Origin: Mesocentrotus franciscanus
Taxonomy: Eukaryota; Echinodermata; Echinoidea; Camarodonta; Strongylocentrotidae
Reading direction: 5' to 3'
DNA: 64,000 bases
Assembly: GCA_037976565.1 (NCBI GenBank)
Contig: CP137685.1
Location: forward strand, 16,403,659 to 16,467,658
Under the pieces are notes generated by a model. The model saw only the letters and a program-made list of their open reading frames with translations, was not told where the DNA came from and ran no database searches. Numbering within the stretch: position 1 is the first letter of the stretch; each line of letters begins with the position of its first letter. The position numbers and the translations under genes were made by a program. This document shows, one piece after another, positions 1 through 11,248 of this stretch.

Positions 1-396
1 TGCTGATTCTATGACTATTGAGTGTGCTTCTTCTTTCTTTTTTTCTTTTCTTTTTTGGGGCGATTTTATTAACTTCTTTGTTAATCCATACATTCACAAA
101 TGAAATAAAAATCAATTACAAATAGTTTATCTTTCAATATGTTATAAATAACCTAATTCAAGTTCCAAAGTTCAAATCAAAGTTTCAAACCAAGAATGAA
201 AAACATGTAAATGTGCGTCAGCTTTTCATGTCACTCCGGTTTATTGTGTGTATTACATACAAAATACATGTAGCCTATTCAGGATAGCCTTTATCCGACT
301 TCATTCATAAAATGTAACTGGGTCAGTGGGATGCTCTATTGAGATCAATTTCATCATAAATTCAGTACCATGACAACCATGTACATGTATCTTTAC

Positions 397-1032
397 TAGT
401 GTTGTAACATCACGGATATTTCCAATTCCGTTTAACCGCTAGTCGGTTAAACGAAAATTACTCACTTTTGCCAAGGTCGCCGCTGATTGTTGGAATAGTG
501 GTCGGCACTGGGCGGGCGCGGGCCCGACCAGCGCGGGGGATTTTCGCCCACCACTTCTGATGAAAAACACTGCTTTCGACCGGCACTAATTTCACATAAA
601 AACGTTACTATTCGTCAAGAAAAATATTACTTACATTCATATTTCCGTCTTAACTTGTGTTTTATTTGCAATTCTACAACAATCATGATTTCAATTTGAC
701 ATAAACTGATTATTTTTAAAGATTTGCCGAGTGCTGTTGTCTAAACTTGCGATTCATGAAGGCTGCCATATTGAATGTACCGATGTACATGTTATAATAC
801 ACAGAGATAGCAGCTCAGGCTCGTTCCATTACTGTTTTTATAAATGTTTATTTTCAATAAGTTAAATTTTTTTCTCGTAATTTTCCGGAATAAATAAATT
901 AAAATACTGTAAGATTTTTTTTTTTTTAATTAAAAAAAAAAAAAAATCGGGAAAACGAAACCGTCACATTCAAAACGGATAGTGCCATGGACAGTCGGAT
1001 ACCGGACGGTTAAACGTTTGATCACAGCACTA
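397..1032 (+). mobile_element. hAT-like non-autonomous DNA transposon (636 bp)
   Basis: The ends are TAGTGTTGTAA on the left and, reverse complemented, TAGTGCTGTGA on the right. They are flanked by a perfect 8-bp direct repeat ATCTTTAC (389-396 and 1033-1040), as expected for hAT insertion. GTTTAACCG-type motifs sit inside both ends in both orientations. The interior is non-coding and includes a GC-rich patch (495-535) and long A/T runs. No transposase is present. Confidence 0.8.
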
Positions 1033-2600
1033 ATCTTTACATCACATCAACCCTGTGATATTTTATTGCCTAATTCAGAAATTCAGAACACTGAACAGTG
1101 CATTCTACTCTACAGGTACAGTAAACACCCCCCCTCTCCCCATCACACAATGTCGCAAACACAATTTCACTGCTAAATTAATAATTTAAAGTCCAGTGGG
1201 GTTACTTCTCGGCTATTAAAGTGTATGAGAGAGGACGTGATGTGGATTCCATCCATGCAGACCGTTTCATTTCGTCTTGGGCACATCAAGTGTATCATCG
1301 ATGATCGATCGGGAGTGCCGCCTACCAAAAAAAAAAGAAGCTACATGTATGTCCACACGAGTCCACTGTGGTTTTAAAGTTTGCTAACCTGGATATCCAC
1401 AACCAATAAAGAGGTTCACACGAAACCGAAACAAGTATTCAAAGATGCCTACAAGCCAGGGAAAGCATTCCTTTTATTAAAATACAAGCCGGCATAACCT
1501 CGAAGTCTGCACGACACAAAACGTCGAGTCAGGAGTCAGGACCCCCTACTGTTCGTAGTTATTGCGCTAACTTTAAGATCTCTCGTGATTTGTAACTTTG
1601 AGTTAACTTAAACTTCTGTAACCACGAGTGCATGGTCCCTAACTAGTATACTACAAGATAACTTTTAAGTTTATAATCACATCCTTAACTTCAAGTTAAT
1701 GCACTGCCATGTGAACCTCACTTTAAAAAACTGCTGAACATGAATTCTTTCACGTAAATAGATGCAGCCCTGGGAAACTGAATACAATCAGTAGTCTTAT
1801 CCCCCATACTCTATGATCAAAACGAATGCATGTATTACACAATATTTGCCTAGACTTTTACAACAGAATATGCTTTAATTATTACGATTTGAATATTTGC
1901 AACCCGCAGAACCTTTTATACATTCTGCAAGTGGGGCTGATTGAAGAAAAAAATTGTGATTCATCATTCATGACAGTTTTCATCACAGAAATGACGGTCA
2001 TTAAAAACTACCTAAAGTGTTCTGTTTTTCATACACTTTCTTTGATTCAATCACTACAATTAACTTTGAGCTCCATTCATTTCCTCAAATTTGAAATTAC
2101 TTTCTACCATGCAACTAGCCATAACTTGTTCAAATGACTAGAATCTTAATCTCCTATATATATGCAAATTTCCTTTTGGCTTTGGCTTATGTATGACCTT
2201 TTCATGGGGTAATGAATAATTATGGCCTATAATACACATGTATGAAGACCTACATCTTTTACAGGATGATCACATCAAGCCTTGTAAATCACCAATATTC
2301 AAATCATATTTTGAAGGTCTGTAAGCCAGACTAGTCTGTTTATGGATAGTAGAATTGATGCCCTTGACAGTAAGAACCAGACAGCTACACACAAGTTCAA
2401 CAAAATACAGAACAAAGTTCAAACAAGGTCGATAAAATATTGGTCACAGTTGCCTTTTCTTTCTTCTGGACTAGTGAATTCAATTTTAAAAGATTTCAAG
2501 GGCACTGAATGAGGAGGAATATAGGGAGTAAAGGGAAGGTGGAATGAACAATCATATTTCAATCAAAAAGTCAAAATATGTGTATGTAAGAGTAGTTTAA

Positions 2601-2640
2601 TGTACATGTACATGTACTGTACATGTACATGTACATGTAG
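2601..2640. repeat. (ACATGT)n palindromic microsatellite
   Basis: This is the longest of many TACATG-type hexamer runs. Other clear runs are at 16036-16060, 27098-27117, 30377-30401, 33381-33402 and 44389-44410. Each unit is its own reverse complement, so the runs can fold back. Confidence 0.9.
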
Positions 2641-3853
2641 GCCTACTTGTAAATCTCAAATTATTCCCTAAAATTTTCAATTTACAAATTCATACATATT
2701 TTGATCCCCTAATGTGTAATCACGTCCATCTCTGAAATCTTATTACTACTTTTATGAGCTATGCAATCATCATATCTTGATTACCGTCAAAATCGTCTCA
2801 CAATCATTCTTGCCCTACTTACAACAAAGTGTGTGTTCATTGATTGTCAAAGGTACATAACACTGCACTAGTCTGGAAAAATAAACCCCACAAAAACAAT
2901 TTTGGGGATATTTTGAAAGCTGACACAAAGACACAAATGTGCTTGTTTTACAAGCAGTTTGATGACAGTTCCATGTATGGCAGACTTGAGTAAACTGTTT
3001 ACTGTCAACCCCCTCTAAAAAAATGCCTCTACAATCCACATAATTTAGAGGGAACAATACATGTAGGCATTTTGTTATATTATTTGAATTTTGGATGAAT
3101 TTTCAATGATTAATTTGTGAATAATTTAACCTTTTTCTATGTACCTGTACATTGAAGATAATCCCAAATTGGGGATTCTATCATTTTCGATAAATACATT
3201 TTCAATTTCAATAAGTTTGAATTTGAATTTTAAACATTATATACATGTATATACCCAAAGGTACTTTTCAAAGTTTGGGACAAGTTTGAACGCAACCATA
3301 TATATATACTGTACATAGTTTTGCTGGGAATCAACCCTCTGCTGGCTGTCTTGTTCTTTGGCATGCACTTGCCCCTCATCTGTCATCGCTTGCCTTCTGA
3401 GGGGCTAATCTCTTCTGCATGTGGTCCCCCTACATTTCTCTCCTCTAGTTATTCAAGTTCATTCCTACCTTTTTTCCCCCTTTCTTCCCAGGGGGGGCAA
3501 AGAGTTTTTTAAGTCAATTTGGATTGTATGTTTTCGACCATTTATTTCCTGTCCCAGACACTTTTCTGAGCCAGGCTGAAGGATGATGAATTTCGCTACT
3601 GCTTACCGAGCAAAAGGAGAGAGATTATTTCGTGGGAAAGCTGCACACAATTTGTCCTTCGGAGGGGGAGGGGGGACACAAAACAGAGTGAAACAGAAAC
3701 AAATTATGACCGATGAAATAATCAGATTAATAAGAAATTAAGAAGATTTGAAGATTGAATAACTCATTGGTTTATCAAATTAAGTGGTCAGTGGTGAAGT
3801 GGGAACATGTACTGTACATGTATACAACATAAAATTTCATCTGTTTTGACTTA

Positions 3854-4388
3854 ATACCCGGTTTATATCTGTAATTCTGAATACACTCCGTATCACTCGG
3901 TGTCACACCAGACAACCGTCTGAGGTAAACGTGAGGTGACATTCCTTCTGCGCTGCTATAAAAACACAGAGTGCCGTGCTGGGCCCCGTTTATATCAGGA
4001 CGCATGTCTAGGGTGAACGCGAGGTGTGTTGTCATGGAAACATGTCACCCATCGGTGAAATGCGCGCTGAGCGCTAGATAGGTAGCATTAGCGCTAAATG
4101 TACTTCATACAAAATCAAATCATGCATCAGATAAATAAAAGTAATTTACGCATATAGGTCTTACTAACACAGTGTAACATCCGGAGGTTACCTCGCGTCG
4201 TGCGAGGCAGTCTAGCACGACTTCTACCTCGTGTTTGTGCTGTGTTTGTGCTGCGTTTGTGCTGCGTTTGTGCTGTGTTTGTGCTTAGTCCTTCGTGCTG
4301 CGAGCATTTATATCTACAGTGAACAAGGGGTGACACGGCATGACCTCCGAAGGTTACTTCACGTTTTGGGCAGATATAAACGGGGTAT
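3854..4388. mobile_element. MITE with TACCCSGTTTATATCTG inverted repeats (about 535 bp)
   Basis: The left end reads ATACCCGGTTTATATCTG. The right end, reverse complemented, reads ATACCCCGTTTATATCTG. TA (or TTA/TAG) flanks both ends. The interior shares segments with 61.2-61.9 kb, including TCACACCAGAC, GAGGTAAAC and CATGTCACCCATCGGTGAA, and carries a 12-bp tandem repeat. No coding capacity is seen. Confidence 0.65.
4231..4286 (+). repeat. 12-bp tandem repeat inside the 3.9-kb MITE
   Basis: About 4.5 copies of GTGTTTGTGCTG with C/T variation. It creates a Cys/Val-rich open frame that I regard as spurious. A less regular relative is seen near 61555-61600 and 61757-61790. Confidence 0.85.
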
Positions 4389-4856
4389 TAGCCTTTCACA
4401 TCTTCCACATCTAATTTTCATTTGAATAAATGTGTTACAGTTCACAATCTTTTGTGTTTCCAAGTGTGTATCTCGCTGTAAAGTATAGCCTAGATATGAT
4501 GCATGTATAACTTATTATTTCATGACAGCAATATGGATTAAAGCACCAATAAATAAAATCCTTTTTATAATACGAAATAGGACAATTAGCTTGGAAGTAT
4601 ACAAACTTTGATGACTTCATTTTCTCACACAAACATGTGAACAAAGCCTTGTTGAAAAAGCACTGTAAACAGTTTACAACCAATCCCATTGTTTCAGAAA
4701 TATTTTGACTAGCAATTCCACACAAAATAGGCCTATTTACACAGCCCCAAACCATTTTGAAAAGCCATTGTTTGTTTTTTTACTGCCATTTAAACTACTG
4801 GAGCCACCCATAAAAAAAACGTTGGTGTTTGCTCTTTCTGGTTTTCTGGTGAGTTG

Positions 4857-4868
4857 TGCGCATGCGCA
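4857..4868. promoter_or_regulatory. NRF1-type palindrome TGCGCATGCGCA
   Basis: A perfect match to the NRF1 consensus (YGCGCAYGCGCR), standing in AT-rich sequence. Its use is unknown; there is no gene start beside it that I can recognise. Confidence 0.35.
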
Positions 4869-5045
4869 ACTTGTTGCTGTTCTGCATGTGATCGCATGGA
4901 AGCGAGGAGAGTCACACGTCCAAAAACAAGAATAATTCACCAGTGTTTTGACAGCGAGCATTTACACTGCAAAAAACGATGGAATTCTTTGTCAGCATTT
5001 TAAAAAAGCACTCCAGATGTGGGTTTTTTGTTGTGTTTATGGGTA

Positions 5046-5058
5046 GTTGCCTAGCAAC
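5046..5058. promoter_or_regulatory. RFX-type X-box GTTGCCTAGCAAC
   Basis: A perfectly paired X-box (GTTGCC-T-AGCAAC, 13 bp), the motif bound by RFX factors in ciliary gene promoters. It lies about 190 bp from the NRF1-type site and between an inverted pair of about 20 bp (GCATTTACACTGC near 4966-4978 and its complement near 5107-5120), so it may belong to an old hairpin element. Confidence 0.35.
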
Positions 5059-6415
5059 TTCCACCAAAAAACAGGAATGTGAGAAGAATAAAAAAACGTT
5101 TTTGCTTGCAGTGTAAATGCTGCTGATATTGATGGTTAGTTGGCATTCCTCCACTATCATTTCTGTCACTCTAAAGTTCCAGAAATCTGTAAACATATTG
5201 CTCTAGAACATATTTTGTCCTTCCAGTTCTGTTCTATCATCTCCCTGGTAAATCTAAACATTGGGTTGTTAGACATTCAATAACAATGACCACCATGCCA
5301 GGATAATGTCAAATACAAGGTCATCAAAAATGTCATCAGCGCTTGTTACACAGATTGTGATTATGGGTATTTGCAAACTTCGGAATACAGACTTTTTAAA
5401 CTGGAGAGAAATGATGTAACTTCAATGTGCATATTCAAGCTCAAATAATAATTGTTGCTAAGGCCCAAGATGTAAAATATTCTTCATATTGAAATATCTT
5501 TCATTGCTTGATACAATAGTAATTAGTATTTGATATTTAATATTCCAACTCAGCACATTGTTATCATCTTGCTATAAAGAAATGTTTAAAAACTTAATAG
5601 AGAGGACGGTGTGTTGGGGTCTTGGGGTGGGGGGAGGAGGAAGCTTGCAAAATTCTTCAATGGCTTTCAATAGTAATGATTCACATACATGTGTAGCTTC
5701 ATATTCATATGCATGTACATGTACGTACGTCGACGATGCAGTTGATATCACCCAAGAGCTGACATCTTGAACTCTCTGCTTGACATGAAATAGATTGAAG
5801 AGAAGCCAGGCAGAAAATGAGAATGTTTTCAGCGTTTCCTTTTTCTAACCATCCGTTCTTGATAGTCACCACTCATTTATGAAAGCAGCAAAGGGGTAGT
5901 GATATATTGAAGGGGGTGTGGGGTGCAATACCCCCCTCCTTCCTTATAATTTGTTGCAATGCGCAAATCAAATATGTTTTATCTTGTGGCCTTGTCATGA
6001 AGTTTATTTTTTATTATAAATGTTTTTCAGATGCTTTGGCTGTTTTTTATCTGCAGATTTGGTCTAACAATGGTACAATCTCTGTACAGGTTGTGCATTG
6101 TATGCATGTATTTAATATCTATATGTCAGTTATTGTAGCTTTCTGAATATCAAGAAATTAAAAAAAAAAAAAAATCAACTTTGCTGGAAGTTAATCAAAT
6201 CTCAATCCACAACTATATACTTACAAATGTACACGTATATCCCATCAGTGTATTTTTTAAAAATCTCTTACAATTTCATGTAAATCTATTTTTGGTCGCA
6301 TTGAGGAAGAGGGGGATCAAATGTCAATCATGAAAACTAATATCCGATCCATGTCAAACTTGTTTTATAAATGTAATGCTTCCTGGGAGAAATTTCAATT
6401 GTTTAAACATATTTA

Positions 6416-6595
6416 TGGCTTACACCCAGTAAATATGATTGATTGGTCGATCTGTAATTGAAAACAAAACAGAAAAAAGAGTCGCTGCCCAGCAAGCAGT
6501 AGATGGCAGGTTCAAATTCTGCTGGTTCAAAGATTTTTCTGACTTGTTTTCAATTACAGATCGATCAATCGATTTTATTTACTGGGTGTAAGCCA
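6416..6595. mobile_element. Short MITE with about 50-bp TIRs (180 bp)
   Basis: The left arm begins TGGCTTACACCCAGTAAATA and contains GATCTGTAATTGAAAACAA. The right arm is its reverse complement with a few differences. Between them is a non-coding spacer of about 80 bp. The target duplication is unclear. Confidence 0.75.
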
Positions 6596-7260
6596 CAAAC
6601 ATGTCAAACTTGTTTTGCAAAAGTTTTTTTCTCCTCTTTCTTTTGTTTCATTACCATGAACAAATTTAATTGAACAATCAAATATTGGTATTCCTAGACA
6701 AAATAAAGTAGATCCAATCTAAAACAACAAAAATCTGATAAAATGCAGTAACATAAAATGACAATGGACTGCTTGCATATTGAAAGAAATGATTAACCTA
6801 AATTCTATGAATTATCCACAAATTCTATGAAAAGAAAAGAATTAAAAACGAAATTTATCCCATAGTGATATACAAAGTTGTACTCTTGAGAATTCATAGC
6901 TACAAAAATGTATATTGCACATTTCCAGAAAGAGAGAACTTTGTTCATGTTCACAAAATTACACAAGTCACAACCCTTGCTCATCCAGCTATCTGCGGCT
7001 GACTATTCACAGCCTTAAATCCATTGGAATTTCCATATACATGTAGCTTCCCAAACAGAAATATCAAATCAAAACCTGTTATTCCTTGTATACTCATAAA
7101 TCAAAACCTGTATACTCAAATATCACAACCAAACAGCTCTTTAAAAATCCATCAAAGGGCTCATCTGTAATTCAACAGTGATTGCCCGAGGATAATTTGA
7201 ATGCCGTTGAGAGGTTTTAGCTGATAAGCTGCTTGTCCATAACCCCACTTTGACAACCAA

Positions 7261-7638
7261 AGGCGCGTCATCATCATCTCGAGATAGCCAAAAAGCCCGC
7301 TATATCTGATTTGGGAAATAATCCTGAAGTCACAAATCGCGTCTTCATCAGCTCGAGATTCGACCTCGAAACTTGAAACTCGACCTTGAGAAATTAGCTC
7401 GAGATATTTTGCTCAGCGTTAGCGCATAGTGCAAGTCATCGGTCTGGTGAAGACGCACCGGACAAATAGCGGATAGTTTGCAAACTATCCCAAGATATCT
7501 TGGGATGACAATCCCGACCAAATATCCCGCTAATTGCAACTTCGGGCTGATGAAGACGCAAATTAGCTGGATAGTTTGCGATCGGGATAGTTCAAATAGC
7601 GGGATATTTGGCAATCTCGAGCTAGTGAAGACAGGCCT
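7261..7638. mobile_element. MITE with AGGCCTGTC-type TIRs, copy 1 (378 bp)
   Basis: The right end reads ACAGGCCT and the left AGGCGCGTCATCATCATC. The flanks carry a 3-bp repeat CAA (7258-7260 and 7639-7641). It shares with copy 2 the words AAATAGC, GAAGACGC, GATATCTTGGGA and ACAAATCGCGTCTTCATCAG. Three-base duplication suggests the PIF/Harbinger group. Confidence 0.7.
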
Positions 7639-8993
7639 CAAGTGTAGGAATATTTTATGACCCAAAATTTTCTCTCCCTAGGCACCAAGATGTAACCCAT
7701 ACCTTCCCTACAGGTATGTCAAAATTCATGTACGGAAAAAATAGGACATTCATATTTTAAGTCTTATTAGTATTCCTTCTGTCAAAACGTGAAAGCTCAT
7801 TGAATTTAAAATAAAGGCATGTTTACCTTAGAATAATACTCGCTCTGATTACAAACATCCAGGGCATTCTTTCCCTAAAAAGTCATCTTGCTAATCACAT
7901 GATCCCGCGACCTTCCACGACTGTTTTCTCAATTCACACTGGCAATTAGGACTACTGCAAATGGAGAAATCGTGCCCCTGAGACTGCATGTTGGTTAAGC
8001 CCCATGGCTAATCATGGTACTAGACTTGTGCAAACATCCCAAAATATTCCTGCATAATATTTACTTTAAGGCAATGAAATGATTTATTTATACCCCCCCC
8101 CCCAGGAAAATAATATGGATACGTTGAGCCCCTTCTTGTAAAGAGTTGATATTAATCGTAACTTTATGTATTTGCAACTGATCATCGCAACTACATGTAT
8201 GTACATATAGGAGACTGCAAACTTGCGATTGATTAGAGGACTTGCGTTTGATTTGGATCAATCGCAACTCTTTAATATAAGACGGGCCCTGATCCTGATC
8301 ATACATTTATAAGAGTATTTTAGCGATGTGACAAGAAAGCTAAAATAATGAACATCTTCTGCTGAGATACAAAAGAGCATTAGCTCTGTATTAAATGATA
8401 TGAGATAATCATAACGACCTTCTGGCTCTGGGTAGATGATGTATACCGTACTCATTACGTGTATTTTGAAAATATTTCTCGCATAACCTGTATTTTCTCT
8501 CTCTCTCTCTTCCTTTTTCCAACTTTTTCTCTCAATTTATCTCTGTCCCTCTTCCTCTCCATCCCTTATTATCTCCTACTGTACAGTGTATGTTCATTCT
8601 GCTTCCTCCCTTCTTGCTTCCAATGAACTGGGGTGGATAAATTCATGTACGAACAAGAATTAAAAAAAAAAACTTTAACATTCATATTTTAAGCCTTTTT
8701 AGTATTCCTTTTGTCAAAACGGAAAATACTATTAATTTGTAAATAAAAGCATGTTTACCTCGGAACAATACTTGTGCTGATTACAAGCATCCCGGGCATT
8801 CTTTTCCTAATAAGTAATTTTGCGAATCACAAAAATTACATTTTGCTAATCTCTGACATTCAAATAATGCACTAATAATTTTAACGCTCTGAAGGGTGCC
8901 TGATTTTGTGTTCATGAATTTTAGAAGCATTGTATCAACAACAACAAAAATTCTTCAAATCTATTTCTCATTGGTGTTGTCATGGTTACTCAC

Positions 8994-9111
8994 CACTGTT
9001 GCCACACTCCGCACACGAGAGGAGATCCTCCGGCTTGCCTTCTCTGTTGCATTCAGCCGTCCCACGACATGACCTACACACCAGTATAGGCTCTGCAATG
9101 GGCCGCTCATC
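8994..9111 (-). CDS. KAT6: KAT6 exon encoding the first half of PHD finger 1
   Basis: The 118-nt minus-strand exon is flanked by an acceptor (TTTCCTATTACAG, AG at 9113-9112) and a donor (GTG|GTGAGT, 8993-8988). It reads [17 protein letters not shown], then [18 protein letters not shown], which closely matches KAT6A around AEPIPICSFC and PEELISCADCGNSG. It supplies the first four zinc-ligand cysteines (exon residues 12, 15, 33 and 36) of a Cys4-His-Cys3 PHD finger. In KAT6 the two PHD fingers read the H3 N-terminal tail, including acetylated Lys14. Start phase 0 fits the phase-0 end of the winged-helix exon; end phase 1 splits the Gly codon just before the expected His ligand. The next exon was not found between 1 and 8987. 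Confidence 0.93.
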
Positions 9112-10519
9112 CTGTAATAGGAAATGTTAAAAAAGGCATTGATTATTCATATTGAATCTACAGTGTAATTGATTTCTTAAAAGATGGTTTATTTACAATA
9201 TTTGCATCCATTCATGAATATCATTGACTGGTCTGACCTACAATGTAAGCATCATGTTTATCTTCTGATACATTGCAAATGGGACACATGCTGTAGGTGT
9301 ATCACAATAACCAAGAATAAGGATACCATTTATTAAAATGAAGATAACCTCAAAGGCCTTCTTGTCTTGGAGATAATACTAAGATTGCCCCGAGAGACAA
9401 CAGTGACTTTTTGCACAGATGAAAAGTTGAACGAACTGTAATGTTCCTGCGCATACTGTACATGTAGATGAGAACCGCAGAGAAATGCCTCTAAGAAAAT
9501 ACTTGGTTCGTTCAACTTTACTACAATCCACAAACACTGGTCGTCTTACTCTGCGGTAAGAGTCTTGACAATTTAAACAGGGAATCACGGTTCGGGTTTA
9601 ATTGAGTGGTGAAAGAGCAAATCTGGCAGGAAAAAAAGAAAGAAAACTTGATACACACTGCACTGTAAGAAGCATTTGCTGAATGCATTTGCCTCCGATG
9701 TAATAATGAATACGAATTTACATTTATAATTTAACATGAGTGTTTGTATAATGCCCATTACAGGTGGTTTCTAATTAATAGAAAAGAAGTGTATTCTACA
9801 GGACACCTTCATGCATAATTTGCTTCATGAAATCTTGATGTCCATTCAAAGCATCAGAATAATAATACACACCAATCACAGCTGACAAGAGTCAATTTAC
9901 ATTGTATATTAGATTTATTACTTTCTGTGTTCATTTTTTTTCCAATCTCAATATACTGTAGCTGATATTAATGATATGATCATCATGAACTCTTTAATAT
10001 TGAAATACACTGTGTAAATTACATTATAAGGATTACATATCATCTGATCATTACAAAGCAGATGCTATTGCTAATGTTTGAAAGTGTGGTAGTACTTTAC
10101 ACTGCCTTCATGAAAATGGTTCAATTCTAGAAGCATGTGATCGTGTAAACAGAGCTCTAAGGCAAAATTATAATACAGACAGTTTAGCTAGAGGTCACGA
10201 CCTTTGACACTGGAGCTTCTAGGTTACCATGAGGTCAAAGTAGATCAACTTCAAGGACAGAATGTAGACTGTTACACTGCAACTTGTTTACTCTGATCAA
10301 ACAACAGAAAAGTAGAAGCTTCTTAATTTGACTCTCAAGATGGATTCTCACTACAGTGTACAACAAAATGCCAGAATCCAAAGTTGGGGTAGAAGATTCA
10401 TATTACAAGCAGAAAGTTGTTGAGAACATTTTAACGGCACAAGATTGTTCTCTCAAGGGAGTTGGTATATTTAGGCCTACATGTATGTGCTAAAAATACA
10501 TGTAAAGAACACTTTGTAT

Positions 10520-10800
10520 CATCGGGTCATCGCTGCAGGTCGGGTGGTCGCCTTACCCGACCTTTTGTGAAGAAATGCCCCTTTATTCATGGAATGTTGG
10601 GGTAATGTCTGTGAAATAAACCCCTCTTATCTACAAATGGTCGTATCCAATTTACCTGACACTTTGTGAAACCTAACTGCTAATCTGCGAAAGGTCGCGT
10701 TCGTAACGTGCATCTTCACATGATCTTCACATGCTCTTCCGCTTTCATTTTACAAAAGGTCGTGTAACACGACCATCCGACGGGTCGCAATGACCCGATG
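10520..10800. mobile_element. MITE with CATCGGGTCATYGC inverted repeats (281 bp)
   Basis: The ends CATCGGGTCATCGC and (reverse complement) CATCGGGTCATTGC continue into about 45-bp imperfect arms containing GGTCG and ACGACCTTTTGT. The interior is non-coding. The flanking duplication is at most 2-3 bp (AT). Confidence 0.65.
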
Positions 10801-11180
10801 ATTGGAAGTACATGTACATATGTAAGCCAGCTTGATCATTTTGGTGCAGATGCTTGCAGGGATACTGTATTAAGAATATGTATTCGAAGTGCCATTTGTG
10901 ATCAAAGATCAAAAGAAATGGAATAATTCCTGACAGTTTGTTGGTTTCGTTTTGTTTCATTTTTGTTTTTGATTGTGTTTGTGTTTTATTTCAATTTTGT
11001 ATACAGAATAACAACAGGGATTTTCTGTGGTTTATCTTCAAAACAAATAATCATCTGGAAGGTATCGAATTACAGCATTCCTAATTCGAACAAGCATAAC
11101 CTGCCGTTGACAATCATTTCAAAGATTTTGGCACTGAGATGACTCTTCCTGGCACAAAAAGCACAAATTATAATCTGTTG

Positions 11181-11248
11181 TGAGCCAGAAGGGTGTTAAC
11201 TACATGTGTAGTATAAAAGCATATGAGTTAAGGCCCTTCTGCCTCTCA
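11181..11248. repeat. Mini hairpin element with GAGCCAGAAGGGTGTTAAC arms
   Basis: The left arm GAGCCAGAAGGGTGTTAAC pairs with the right arm (reverse complement GAGGCAGAAGGGCCTTAAC) over about 65 bp. The same arm occurs at 41084-41108 and 42599-42694. Confidence 0.5.

Larger units (their letters stand above)
1..8993 (-). other. KAT6: Start of the next KAT6 intron
   Basis: The intron begins at the GTGAGT donor (8993-8988) and runs beyond base 1. I looked on the minus strand for the continuation of PHD1 and PHD2 (His-Pro-x-Cys, then Trp-x-Cys and paired cysteines) and for the MYST zinc finger, and found none. Stretches 1041-3850, 4390-6410, 6600-7260 and 7640-8987 hold no recognised gene or repeat beyond short simple sequence such as the CT-rich tract near 8497-8560. 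Confidence 0.6.

Noticed and set aside
1..8987. Second half of PHD1, PHD2 or MYST exons of KAT6
   Set aside because: I searched by eye for Cys/His-spaced motifs on the minus strand and found none.
8930..9130. 66-codon plus-strand frame over the PHD1 exon
   Set aside because: It is the antisense shadow of the KAT6 exon on the minus strand.
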